Source: Clostridia bacterium (GTDB taxonomy: Bacteria > Bacillota > Clostridia > Lachnospirales > WQUN01). From it: a DNA stretch of 14,780 bases. Position 1 is the stretch's first letter, and every line of letters begins with the position of its first letter. Shown here piece after piece: positions 7,569 through 14,653 of this stretch. A program made the position numbers and the translations under genes. The stretch spans positions 1 through 14,780 of the forward strand of contig BNUF01000052.1 in NCBI GenBank assembly GCA_025997155.1. Direction: 5' to 3'. The notes below the pieces were generated by a model. The model searched no databases. It saw nothing but the letters and a program-made list of their open reading frames with translations, and was not told the DNA's origin.

Positions 7569-8345
7569 CTAGTTTGACATTTGCTTCGTCGCGTACAAAA
7601 AGTCATAAAACATAGTAACCCCGTAGGACGCGACGACGGCAATCAGCATATTCCCAAGGAAAATCACGCCCGCCGCTATCCCCGCTTTCACATTTGAAAA
7701 GTTGTCGTTCAAAACGCGAACGCCGATAAAGATAAGTAATGCCTGCCATATGCCAGCAAGCGACACCGACGAAAGCAACGCGTATCTTGTCGAAAAAAGC
7801 GGCACCGTCGGGTCAGTCGCCGCAAGCGACAAAGTGTCTATCGGGACTTTCATGATATCCATATACGCGTAAGTGATAATCCCGAGTGTCGACGTGACGA
7901 TAAAAATGTGTACGCACATCGAAAAATTCTGCTGTAACGTCGCGTTGCCTTTCATAATCACCTTTGTGACAAGGAGCAGGACAAGTGCCATAAAAAACCC
8001 GTTCACATAAGGGTTTGTAACCGAACCGAAGACCATTCCCCCCATTGTGGAGTATTTAACTATATTAGCTTGCTGCTGTGCCTCGGGGGTGTCCGCGTTA
8101 GGTATCGCCATAATATCCGTGCCGTAGCGGGATATTCGCGCCTCACTCTGCGCCTGAGTGAGTACCTCCGTGCTTCCGCTAAGACATATCGCCAAAACCA
8201 ACCCCACGACCAAAAAAAACAAAATCGGCGGCATAAGCACGGGACATTCCTTGATATTCTCCATTAGTTTGGTGGGCGACGCAAACGCCGAGAGAATCCT
8301 TTGCGACAGTTTGAACGGCTTCGTCTGTACGATTATTTCTTCCAT
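7569..8345 (-). CDS. Yip1-family multi-spanning membrane protein
   Basis: 258 residues from ATG 8345. An in-frame GTG at 8354 is rejected because the AAGGAAG site (8354-8360) would touch it; that site sits 8 bases before the ATG. A cytoplasmic N-terminus with F-A-S-P-T-K-L-M-E-N-I-K-E-C-P resembles the F-x-S-P-x3-f-x3-I-x3-P motif that opens bacterial Yip1-domain proteins. About five hydrophobic segments follow (near residues 42-58, 112-128, 143-163, 190-212 and 220-245). The molecular function of bacterial Yip1 proteins is not known. Their genes are often found next to MacA/MacB-like genes in Clostridia, and here it directly precedes the adaptor. A role in assembly or regulation of that pump is an inference from position only. 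Confidence 0.75.
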   Translation of the reverse strand: MEEIIVQTKPFKLSQRILSAFASPTKLMENIKECPVLMPPILFFLVVGLVLAICLSGSTEVLTQAQSEARISRYGTDIMAIPNADTPEAQQQANIVKYSTMGGMVFGSVTNPYVNGFFMALVLLLVTKVIMKGNATLQQNFSMCVHIFIVTSTLGIITYAYMDIMKVPIDTLSLAATDPTVPLFSTRYALLSSVSLAGIWQALLIFIGVRVLNDNFSNVKAGIAAGVIFLGNMLIAVVASYGVTMFYDFLYATKQMSN

Positions 8346-8362
8346 AACATACACTTCCTTTT

Positions 8363-9376
8363 TTATACATCAAAATGCGGTATCCCGAAATGCTTATACC
8401 CAAGCGCGGTAACGACACGCCCCCGCGGTGTTCTTTGTATATACCCCAGCTGCAGGAGATACGGCTCGTACACGTCCTCGATGGTGTCGGATTCCTCCCC
8501 GATTGAGGCGGCAAGGGTGTCAAGCCCCACAGGCCCCCCGCCGAACTTCTCGATTACGGAAAGGAGCATTTTCCTGTCAACGCCGTCAAGCCCCGCCTTG
8601 TCCACTTCAAGCAGGTCGAGCGCGTCTTTGGCGACTTCCTCCGTTATTTCGCCGTTGTAGGAAACTTGGGCAAAGTCGCGGACGCGCTTAAGCAGGCGGT
8701 TGGCGATTCTGGGCGTACCCCTTGCGCGTCTCGCAAGTTCCCCCGCCCCGCCGTCCGTTATCGGAACGTCAAGTATGTTCGCCGAACGCGTCAAAATAGC
8801 CGTAAGTTCCATGACGTTATACGGCTCAAGCCTTGCTATAATCCCGAATCTGTCGCGCAAAGGGGACGTGAGAAGTCCGATTCGCGTCGTCGCCCCCACA
8901 AGGGTGAAACGCGGCAAATCAAGGCGGATACTCTTAGCTCCCGCACCCTTGCCGATTATTATATCAAGGGTGTAATCCTCCATTGCGGGGTACAGGATTT
9001 CCTCCACGACACGAGTCAGGCGGTGGATTTCGTCGATAAAAAGTATGTCGCCCTCGTTCAGGTCGTTTAGGATTGACGCCATATCCCCCGCCCGTTCGAT
9101 TGCGGGCCCCGACGTGGTTTTTATCGACACGCCCATTTCGGCGGCGATTATGTTTGAAAGCGTCGTTTTCCCAAGCCCCGGAGGCCCGTACAGCAAAACG
9201 TGGTCAAGGCTCTCCTTTCGTTTCCTTGCCGCCTCCATATACACAAGCATATTTTTTTTCACGCGGTCTTGCCCCACATACGCGTCCATTCGTGACGGAC
9301 GCAGTTTTTCGTCCGTGGACGCGTCCGCTATGTCTTGCGTCGTCGTGATAATTCGTCGCTTTTCTATGTCAAACAC
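8363..9376 (-). CDS. ruvB: Holliday junction branch-migration helicase RuvB
   Basis: The AAA+ motor that drives branch migration of Holliday junctions together with RuvA, in recombination and repair. About 337 residues from GTG 9376, the usual RuvB length. Visible motifs are [12 protein letters not shown] (near 25-36), Walker A GPPGLGKT (64-71), Walker B ILFIDE (111-116), sensor 1 GATTR (161-165), the Arg-finger segment SPLRDRFG (171-178), sensor 2 [11 protein letters not shown], and the C-terminal winged helix ending in [15 protein letters not shown]. The start is uncertain. GTG 9376 has AAGG directly against it, too close to be its binding site. TTG 9400 adds eight residues and has only a weak AGG. 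An ATA at 9365-9367 lies 6 bases after AAGGGTG and would give the family-like N-terminus (M)EKRRIITT. ruvA, the common upstream partner, is absent. This is the first gene of the six-gene cluster, and the Yip1 gene follows after 17 bases. Confidence 0.95.
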   Translation of the reverse strand: MFDIEKRRIITTTQDIADASTDEKLRPSRMDAYVGQDRVKKNMLVYMEAARKRKESLDHVLLYGPPGLGKTTLSNIIAAEMGVSIKTTSGPAIERAGDMASILNDLNEGDILFIDEIHRLTRVVEEILYPAMEDYTLDIIIGKGAGAKSIRLDLPRFTLVGATTRIGLLTSPLRDRFGIIARLEPYNVMELTAILTRSANILDVPITDGGAGELARRARGTPRIANRLLKRVRDFAQVSYNGEITEEVAKDALDLLEVDKAGLDGVDRKMLLSVIEKFGGGPVGLDTLAASIGEESDTIEDVYEPYLLQLGYIQRTPRGRVVTALGYKHFGIPHFDV

Positions 9377-9394
9377 CCTTAATAATAAAAAAAT

Positions 9395-9421
9395 TTGCAA
9401 AAACCTAAATAATATTATAAC
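9395..9421 (+). promoter_or_regulatory. Weak candidate promoter for rlmD
   Basis: On the plus strand TTGCAA (9395-9400) and TATAAC (9416-9421) are 15 bases apart, shorter than the usual 16-18. It is the best pair I see upstream of rlmD, but the region is so AT-rich that chance matches are likely. Confidence 0.25.
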
Positions 9422-9424
9422 ATA

Positions 9425-9453
9425 ATTATACCAATTTACGAAAAATATATCAA
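9425..9453 (-). promoter_or_regulatory. Promoter of the ruvB-to-nif3 cluster
   Basis: On the minus strand TTGATA (9453-9448) and TATAAT (9430-9425) are separated by exactly 17 bases: five of six matches at -35 and a perfect -10. Transcription would start near 9418, only about 18 to 42 bases before the possible ruvB starts. It lies in the 71-95 base AT-rich space between the divergent ruvB and rlmD genes. No internal promoter is obvious before nif3, so this one may serve all six genes. Confidence 0.75.
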
Positions 9454-9471
9454 AAAGTTTGGGGTTGCGTA

Positions 9472-10821
9472 ATGAGCAAAGCTGCTGAATGTGAACTTTT
9501 TATAGAGGATATGGAGTTTCCGAATATAGGAGTGTCGGAATATGAGGGGAAAAAGATATCGGTAAAACACGCGTTTTTGGGGCAGAGAGTCCGCGCGCTC
9601 GTGCGGCGGCGGGACGGGCGTTTGCTTGAGGTTTTGGAAAAATCCCCGAGGGAAGTTTCGGCGAAATGTAAGGTGTTCGGGATATGCGGCGGCTGTGCCT
9701 ACCAAAATCTGGAATATGACAAGGAAATCGAACTCAAGGAACGGCTTGCGCAAAAACTCCTTTGCAACGCCCTTAAAGACGCGGACTATAAAGGCGTAAT
9801 CCCCTCCCCGACATATGACGGCTACAAAAACAAAGTGGAGTTTTCTTTCGGCGACGAAACAAAAGACGGCGCGTTGCAGCTGGGTATGCGAAAACGCGGA
9901 AGTTATTATGAGGTATGCGCAAGCGAACATTGCAATATAGTCGACTCCGACTACCGCAAAATCGCGGGAATCGTCCTGAACTTCTTTCGCGAAAAGGGAG
10001 AGACTTTTTATCACAAAGCAAGGCACACGGGAGCGTTGCGCCATTTAATCATAAGAAAAACCTTAACCTCCGAGATTTTGGTGAACATAGAAACCACAAG
10101 CAACGTGTCGGCGGACTTAAACGAACTCTCCGACCTGCTTTTTTTTGCCGACTGCAAAGGAGAGTTAAAGGGCGTTATCCACACGATAAACAACGGCGTC
10201 GCGGACGTGGTAAAGCCCGAGGAAACCCTACTCCTTCGCGGACAGGACTACATTACCGAAAACCTGTTAGGTCTCTCTTTCAAGATAACCGCGTTCTCCT
10301 TCTTCCAGACAAATTCCTGCGGCGCGAAACTCCTTTACGCAAGCCTCCGCGAAATTATACAAAACCTTGCTCCCCCGCGCCTTATATTCGACCTCTATTC
10401 AGGCACGGGCACGATAGCGCAGATAGCGGCCCCTCTTGCCGCGCAAGTTTGCGCAATCGAAATCGTCCCCGAGGCGGTCCTCGCGGCGCGTGAAAACGCG
10501 GAGAAAAACGGAATCCAAAACGTTTCCTTCATCTGCGGCGACGTTTTGCGCGAAATCGAACAACTGCAAACCCCGCCCGACTTAATTATAGTCGACCCCC
10601 CGCGTGACGGCGTTCACCCAAAGGCGCTCCCGAAAATCGCGGCGTTTTGCGCGAAAAACATTATCTATGTCTCCTGCAACCCCGTGACACTCTCCCGCGA
10701 CGTGGCGGCGTTCGCCAATTTCGGCTATGCCCCGAAAACCTACCAATTCGTCGATATGTTCCCGCGTACATATCATATTGAAACCATAGTCCTTCTCATT
10801 TCTGCGCCTCAAGTTCCTTGA
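9472..10821 (+). CDS. rlmD: 23S rRNA (uracil-C5)-methyltransferase, RlmD/RumA type
   Basis: 449 residues. It methylates uracil C5 in 23S rRNA (U1939 for RlmD; in Gram-positives one such enzyme, RlmCD, can also serve U747). An N-terminal TRAM RNA-binding domain spans about 5-60. Four cysteines placed for the [4Fe-4S] cluster are C66, C72, C75 and C154. The catalytic domain shows FFQTN (277-281), the SAM motif [10 protein letters not shown] (306-315), [13 protein letters not shown] (374-386), nucleophile C402 in YVSCNP and the general base E437 in HIET. All expected active-site residues are present. The start ATG 9472 keeps the complete TRAM domain; its ribosome site is weak (GGGG, 9461-9464). 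The 3' end overlaps the convergent lectin gene by 26 bases. Residues about 234-275 lie in the 127 bases repeated inverted at the right edge. TrmA-like tRNA methylation cannot be fully excluded, but the cluster cysteines favour RlmD. Confidence 0.92.
   Translation: MSKAAECELFIEDMEFPNIGVSEYEGKKISVKHAFLGQRVRALVRRRDGRLLEVLEKSPREVSAKCKVFGICGGCAYQNLEYDKEIELKERLAQKLLCNALKDADYKGVIPSPTYDGYKNKVEFSFGDETKDGALQLGMRKRGSYYEVCASEHCNIVDSDYRKIAGIVLNFFREKGETFYHKARHTGALRHLIIRKTLTSEILVNIETTSNVSADLNELSDLLFFADCKGELKGVIHTINNGVADVVKPEETLLLRGQDYITENLLGLSFKITAFSFFQTNSCGAKLLYASLREIIQNLAPPRLIFDLYSGTGTIAQIAAPLAAQVCAIEIVPEAVLAARENAEKNGIQNVSFICGDVLREIEQLQTPPDLIIVDPPRDGVHPKALPKIAAFCAKNIIYVSCNPVTLSRDVAAFANFGYAPKTYQFVDMFPRTYHIETIVLLISAPQVP
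10171..10297 (+). repeat. 127-base segment of rlmD with an exact inverted copy at 14654-14780
   Basis: Base 10171+k pairs as complement with 14780-k for every k from 0 to 126. The match stops after 10297 on one side and at the window edge on the other. This is the genuine copy, because the surrounding rlmD gene is intact. Confidence 0.97.
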
Positions 10822-12016
10822 GAAACGCCGAAGACGCGTCAGGCATATACAGGAGCTCATCTTGGTATTTCTCGGTGTAGTTCGACAACGCCTTAGCAAT
10901 CTTCTCGTTTTTCATTGTAGCTCCAAGGTTGATAATCGCTATATCGTCGTCGCTCGGTTTGTATATACGATAATTAGTCCAGTCAATGGAATTGTCGCTG
11001 CTCGGGACGACGGAAAGTGAAGTGACCGCCAGAAAATTCGCGGAGGCGGAAGCGTCCCAAGCCCATATTCCCGTGAAAGAGTATGCCAGTTCGCGTCTTG
11101 AAGTCGTATCTAAAAAACCTCTCCTTGCGTCATTAACCGCGTCCGCCAAAGCGGTGTGCTTATAGTATATCGACGTTCCGTACAGGGAAGAGGACGCGCC
11201 GTAGGACTGTTTCCACCTGCCGCGGTCGGAATACTCGTCAAATGTAAGTATTTGTATTCTGCTGTCGCCCGGAACAGAGTTAGTAAGCGCGTAGTAATGT
11301 TCGTAAAGTTTGTCCATCAATTTCCCAAAATCCCCCAAGTCGGAGGAGTTAAACATATCGTCCTCTTTCGGTATATAAAAGTCGAAATATTTTGAAGACT
11401 GTGTGAGCGCGACAGAGTTCGCCTTGTGTACCCCCACGGTACTCGGGTTGTATTCAGGGGACGGCATAGCCGCTATATCCTCCGGGGTGAGCGCGGGTTC
11501 TTCCAGGGTAAAGTCGTCGTCAGACTCCAGCGCGTCCAACTTGAAAATTTGAGATTTAGCGTCGTTTCCCGTCCGCTGTTTAATACGGGTGACCTCAGAC
11601 GTTCCCCCAACGTCAAGGTACTTGCCCGTGGCTTTGTTCACAAAACTATACCCACCGTCCGCAAGTTCCACAATCCTCCAACGCATATAAGCCGCGTCGT
11701 CTTTGAAAGTCTGCTGTACGACCTCCGCGTCTTTTACCGCCAAGGCTTTTCCGCTGTGTATGGCGGTGATTTTATATGTTCCGTCCGCCAGTTTTGTGAA
11801 ATTAAATTGCTGGCTTGCGCTGTCCTTGCCCTTGCTTTGCAAAACAGCCGCCGCCCCGTCTTTGATATTTCCCTCGGAAATACCGACAACCATGTCCCCC
11901 GCCAAAGTCGTTTCTATGGTGTATCTTCCGTCTTTTAGCGCGTCGGCATAGACAGGTATTTGCGCCGACAGCAAAAAAGCGGCGGCAAGCAAAAAGGATA
12001 TTAAACGTTTTTTCAT
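10796..12016 (-). CDS. Secreted ricin-type beta-trefoil lectin protein with a possible degenerate protease domain
   Basis: 406 residues from ATG 12016, with AAGGAGG 6 bases upstream (12023-12029). The signal peptide has basic MKKR, a hydrophobic core and probable cleavage after V-Y-A (residue 24). Residues about 27-160 form a ricin B-like trefoil, with the repeated Q-x-F/W signatures S-Q-Q-F-N-F, M-R-W-R-I and S-Q-I-F-K-L and G-K-x-L-x-V turns; this fold usually binds sugars. An acidic linker with P-x-L-T-P-E-D follows (about 162-195). The C-terminal domain (about 200-406) is not recognised with confidence. It contains R-R-E-L-A-Y-S-F-T-G (307-316) and then W-x-W-D-x-S-x-S-A-N-F (318-328), an arrangement like zincin proteases with HExxH and a following W-x-[FW]-D-x-E-x2-A-N, but both His are replaced. 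It is therefore probably not a working metalloprotease. The stop lies within the end of rlmD. The gene lies beyond the ackA terminator, behind a palindromic element. Confidence 0.8.
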   Translation of the reverse strand: MKKRLISFLLAAAFLLSAQIPVYADALKDGRYTIETTLAGDMVVGISEGNIKDGAAAVLQSKGKDSASQQFNFTKLADGTYKITAIHSGKALAVKDAEVVQQTFKDDAAYMRWRIVELADGGYSFVNKATGKYLDVGGTSEVTRIKQRTGNDAKSQIFKLDALESDDDFTLEEPALTPEDIAAMPSPEYNPSTVGVHKANSVALTQSSKYFDFYIPKEDDMFNSSDLGDFGKLMDKLYEHYYALTNSVPGDSRIQILTFDEYSDRGRWKQSYGASSSLYGTSIYYKHTALADAVNDARRGFLDTTSRRELAYSFTGIWAWDASASANFLAVTSLSVVPSSDNSIDWTNYRIYKPSDDDIAIINLGATMKNEKIAKALSNYTEKYQDELLYMPDASSAFLKELEAQK

Positions 12017-12030
12017 CTTTATCCTCCTTA

Positions 12031-12193
12031 GAGCCTGTTCAGCATCTCCATTTTGGGTCTTTTCGGCATCTTTTCCGCCGTACTGCGTCAGCGGCTCCTA
12101 GCAAACTGCTTAGGAGTGTGCGTCGTCGCCGCTTCCTTGTCCGCCGAAAAACCTGCTCGAAAATCCTCCAAAAGCGAGATACTGAACAGGCTC
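12031..12193. repeat. 163-bp full-length imperfect palindrome (MITE-like element)
   Basis: The outer 18 bases are inverted copies with one mismatch: GAGCCTGTTCAGCATCTC at the left, and the complement of GAGCCTGTTCAGTATCTC at the right. The similarity continues inward as TTTTGG, TTTTCG and TTTTC-blocks on both arms, then AGCGG/CCGCT. The centre is a hairpin of CTCCTA-GCA with TGC-T-TAGGAG around 12096-12117. As RNA it would fold into one long hairpin. TTA flanks it on both sides (12028-12030 and 12194-12196 counting the shared T and A), a possible 3-base target duplication. It has no transposase. It fills the gap between the ackA terminator and the lectin gene, ending one base from the AAGGAGG. 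Confidence 0.8.
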
Positions 12194-12195
12194 TT

Positions 12196-12225
12196 AAAAA
12201 AGGAGAAAGGGAAAACCCCCTCTCC
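12196..12225 (-). terminator. Rho-independent terminator of pta-ackA
   Basis: Read on the minus strand, GGAGAGGGGG (12225-12216), loop TTTT, and CCCTTTCTCC (12211-12202) form a 10-bp stem with two G-U pairs, followed by a run of six T (12201-12196). It begins 13 bases after the ackA stop and should end the pfkA-pta-ackA transcript before the palindromic element. Confidence 0.88.
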
Positions 12226-12237
12226 CCCTCGATTCGT

Positions 12238-13431
12238 TTATTTTAACAGTTCCTTTGTGTCACGTGCGATAACAAGTTCCTCGTTCGTTGGGATTGCGAG
12301 CGCGCGGATTTTGGAATCGGCGGTTGCGAAGTCGATTTCCTGCCCGCGAACGCCGATTTTGCTGTCGTCAACGGAGAGCCCAAGGTATGTGAGGTATCCG
12401 CAGACGATTTTTCGCGCCGCCCCGCTGTTTTCGCCAAGCCCCGCCGTGAACACAATCGCGTCGACGCCGTTCATTGCGGCGGCGTATTCGCCGACATATT
12501 TCGCCACGCGGTAGTAAAAGAGTTCAAGCGACAGTTTGGCGCGGTTGTTGCCGTCCTTTTCGGCGTTTTCGATATCGCGGAAATCGCTGGAAACGCCCGA
12601 AACGCCAAGCACGCCCGACTGTTTGTTGAGGATTGCCTCGACCTCTTTTATGTTCTTGTTTTCTTTCGCGGCGATAAACGGGATTACGGCGGGGTCAATG
12701 TCGCCCGAACGCGTACCCATAACCAAGCCCTCCAGAGGAGTAAAGCCCATTGAGGTGTCGACGGATTTCCCGCCTGAGACCGCGCAAACGCTCGCGCCGT
12801 TGCCAAGGTGGCAGGTGATGATTTTCAAGTCTTCTATCGGTTTGCCGATAAGTTTAGCCGCCTGCGCCGCAACGTATTTGTGGCTTGTCCCGTGGAATCC
12901 GTACTTGCGGATTTTATATTTTTCGTACAATTCGTAAGGGATAGCGTACAGAAACGCCTTTGGCGGCATTGTCTGGTGAAACGCCGTGTCAAAAACGGCG
13001 ACTTGCGGAGTGCCGTTCATAATTTTTTCGCATGCCTCGATACCCATAAGATTCGGGGGGTTGTGCAAAGGAGCGATTTCCGCGCAATCGGATATCGCTT
13101 TCTTCACTTCCTCATTTATGACGACGGAAGTCGAAAACGCTTCCCCGCCGTGTACGACGCGGTGTCCGACGGCGTTCACCTCCGAAATATCCGAGATAAC
13201 GCCGTGTTCTTTGTCGAGAAGCGCCGATATAACCGCCGAAATAGCGTCATTGTGGTCTTTCATAGGCGTTTCGAGCGTGAAAGAATCTTTGCCTGTCGGG
13301 GAGTGTTTGAGTACCGCCCCGTCAATCGCGATTCGTTCGCAAAGCCCTTTCGCGAGAACGCTCTCGTCTTCCATATCAAAAAGCTGGTATTTAAGCGACG
13401 AACTGCCGCAGTTTAACACTAGTATCTTCAT
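12238..13431 (-). CDS. ackA: Acetate kinase
   Basis: 397 residues, full family length. It converts acetyl phosphate and ADP to acetate and ATP in the cytoplasm, the energy-yielding last step of acetate formation. ASKHA-fold motifs are [12 protein letters not shown] (6-17), the substrate-site segment [10 protein letters not shown] (near 87-96), [20 protein letters not shown] with the catalytic Asp (near 146), [22 protein letters not shown], the phosphate/ATP segment [23 protein letters not shown], and [10 protein letters not shown] near the end. All key residues look intact. The start is ATG 13431 with GAGG about 12 bases upstream. It follows pta by 21 bases in the same direction and is followed by a strong terminator. 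pta-ackA is the standard gene order in fermenting Firmicutes. Confidence 0.98.
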   Translation of the reverse strand: MKILVLNCGSSSLKYQLFDMEDESVLAKGLCERIAIDGAVLKHSPTGKDSFTLETPMKDHNDAISAVISALLDKEHGVISDISEVNAVGHRVVHGGEAFSTSVVINEEVKKAISDCAEIAPLHNPPNLMGIEACEKIMNGTPQVAVFDTAFHQTMPPKAFLYAIPYELYEKYKIRKYGFHGTSHKYVAAQAAKLIGKPIEDLKIITCHLGNGASVCAVSGGKSVDTSMGFTPLEGLVMGTRSGDIDPAVIPFIAAKENKNIKEVEAILNKQSGVLGVSGVSSDFRDIENAEKDGNNRAKLSLELFYYRVAKYVGEYAAAMNGVDAIVFTAGLGENSGAARKIVCGYLTYLGLSVDDSKIGVRGQEIDFATADSKIRALAIPTNEELVIARDTKELLK

Positions 13432-13452
13432 TGATTATCATTACCTCACTTT

Positions 13453-14442
13453 TTATTTATTCGCCTGAACCGCCGTGATAGCGATAACCCCGACGATATC
13501 GTCCGCCGAACACCCGCGTGAGAGGTCGTTTACAGGTTTCGCGATACCTTGTGTCACAGGGCCGTAAGCCTCCGCCTTAGCCAAACGCTCCGTAAGTTTG
13601 TACCCGATATTTCCCGCGTCAAGGTCGGGGAAAATGAGAACGTTCGCGTTGCCCGCCACGCTGCTCCCCGGAGCTTTTTTCGCGCCGATTGACGGAACGA
13701 TTGCCGCGTCGAGCTGAAATTCGCCGTCAAGTTTGAGTTCGGGCGCGAGTTCTTTCGCGATACGGGTCGCCTCTACGACTTTATCGACGTCGGCGTGTTT
13801 CGCGCTGCCTTTTGTCGAATGTGAAAGCATCGCCACAACGGGTTCTTTGCCGACAAGCTGTTCAAAGGATTTCGCGGAACTGATTGCGATTGCCGCCAGC
13901 TCCTCGGAATTCGGGTTTTGGTTAAGCCCCGAGTCCGCGAATACAAAAACGCCGTCCGCGCCGTATTCCGTATTCGGCACAATCATAAGGAAAAACGCCG
14001 AAACGAGTTTTGTGCCGGGGGCGGTTTTGAGTATTTGCAGAGAAGGACGCAAAACGTCCGCCGTCGCGTTCGCGGCGCCCGCGACCATACCGTCCGCCGC
14101 ACCCGTCTTAACGAGAAGAACGCCGAGATACAGCGGGTCTTTTTTCAAAATCTCCGTCGCCGCTTCAAGCGTAACCCCTTTAGACTTGCGAAGTTCGTAA
14201 AAAGTGTTCGCGAGTTCGCCGATTCCGTCATAACTAGCGGGGTCGATAAAGGTAGCCGCCGACAAGTCGCCGCTGGTTTTCGCCGTAATCTCGTCCTTGT
14301 TCCCGATAAGAATAAGGTTCGCGATACCCTGCTCGAGAGCTTTAACCGCCGCGTCAACCGTGCGCTGGTCAAAGGTTTCGGGGAGGACTATGGTTTTTTT
14401 GTTCGCTTTCGCCCGTTCTTTAATTCCGTCTAAAAATCCCAC
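13453..14442 (-). CDS. pta: Phosphate acetyltransferase
   Basis: 329 residues, the short single-domain form without the DRTGG/P-loop N-terminal extension of enterobacterial Pta. It exchanges the CoA of acetyl-CoA for phosphate and supplies acetyl phosphate to AckA. Typical segments are V-L-P-E near 20, G-L-V-type start of the substrate domain at DGMVAGAANATADVLRP (near 117-133), F-A-D-S-G-L-N-x-N-P (near 167-176), M-L-S-H-S-T-K-G-S (near 205-213), ELDGE-like L-D-G-E-F-Q-L-D-A-A near 238, G-N-A-N-V-L-I-F-P-D-L-D-A-G-N-I-G-Y-K (near 263-281) and the final G-P-V-T-Q-G. The start is GTG 14442 behind AAAGGAG (14451-14457, 8-base spacing). It lies 21 bases after the pfkA stop, so the three genes probably form one transcript. 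Confidence 0.97.
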   Translation of the reverse strand: MGFLDGIKERAKANKKTIVLPETFDQRTVDAAVKALEQGIANLILIGNKDEITAKTSGDLSAATFIDPASYDGIGELANTFYELRKSKGVTLEAATEILKKDPLYLGVLLVKTGAADGMVAGAANATADVLRPSLQILKTAPGTKLVSAFFLMIVPNTEYGADGVFVFADSGLNQNPNSEELAAIAISSAKSFEQLVGKEPVVAMLSHSTKGSAKHADVDKVVEATRIAKELAPELKLDGEFQLDAAIVPSIGAKKAPGSSVAGNANVLIFPDLDAGNIGYKLTERLAKAEAYGPVTQGIAKPVNDLSRGCSADDIVGVIAITAVQANK

Positions 14443-14463
14443 TCTAAAGACTCCTTTTTTATA

Positions 14464-14653
14464 TTATTCACCGAAAGATATTCCCAAACTCCGCGCGATA
14501 TTCACCATTTCGCAGTTGGGGTCGACGACTTTGTTGCTCCCGATTATGTTTTCAAGGTTTTCGTATTCCATACGGTTGTTGCGCAAACATACCATATTCC
14601 CGAATTTTTCTTCATAAATGAGGTCGGCCGCCGCAACGCCGTAACGCACAGAA
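14464..14653 (-). pseudogene. pfkA: 6-phosphofructokinase, C-terminal end only (cut by the junction at the right edge)
   Basis: About 63 codons remain. The sequence runs L-S-V-R-Y-G-V-A-A-A-D-L-I, then E-K-F-G-N-M-V-C-L-R-N-N, K-V-V-D-P-N and ends I-A-R-S-L-G-I-S-F-G-E, stop TAA at 14464-14466. This matches the last part of 6-phosphofructokinases of the type common in Clostridia, with [ST]-R-[YF]-G-x-x-A-[AV]-[DE]-L, F-G-x-M-V and a GxSFG[DE] end. Whether it uses ATP or pyrophosphate cannot be told, because the active-site residues lie in the missing part. Upstream of 14653 the sequence is not phosphofructokinase but a copy of rlmD, so the break is abrupt. The gene itself is probably intact in the real genome and interrupted here by a chimeric join. 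The partial status is certain; the family call is strong but rests on a short segment. Confidence 0.8.

Noticed and set aside
12031..12193. Riboswitch or T-box upstream of the lectin gene
   Set aside because: The structure is one continuous palindrome with near-identical arms and lacks any conserved riboswitch core I know. A repeat element explains it better.
12053..12514. A plus-strand frame of 153 codons running through the palindromic element into ackA
   Set aside because: The element is a palindrome and the rest is antisense to ackA. There is no ribosome site, and the open frame is explained by base composition.
12808..13416. A 202-codon plus-strand frame opposite ackA
   Set aside because: Antisense of an intact acetate kinase, rich in Arg and Phe, with no family signature or start site.
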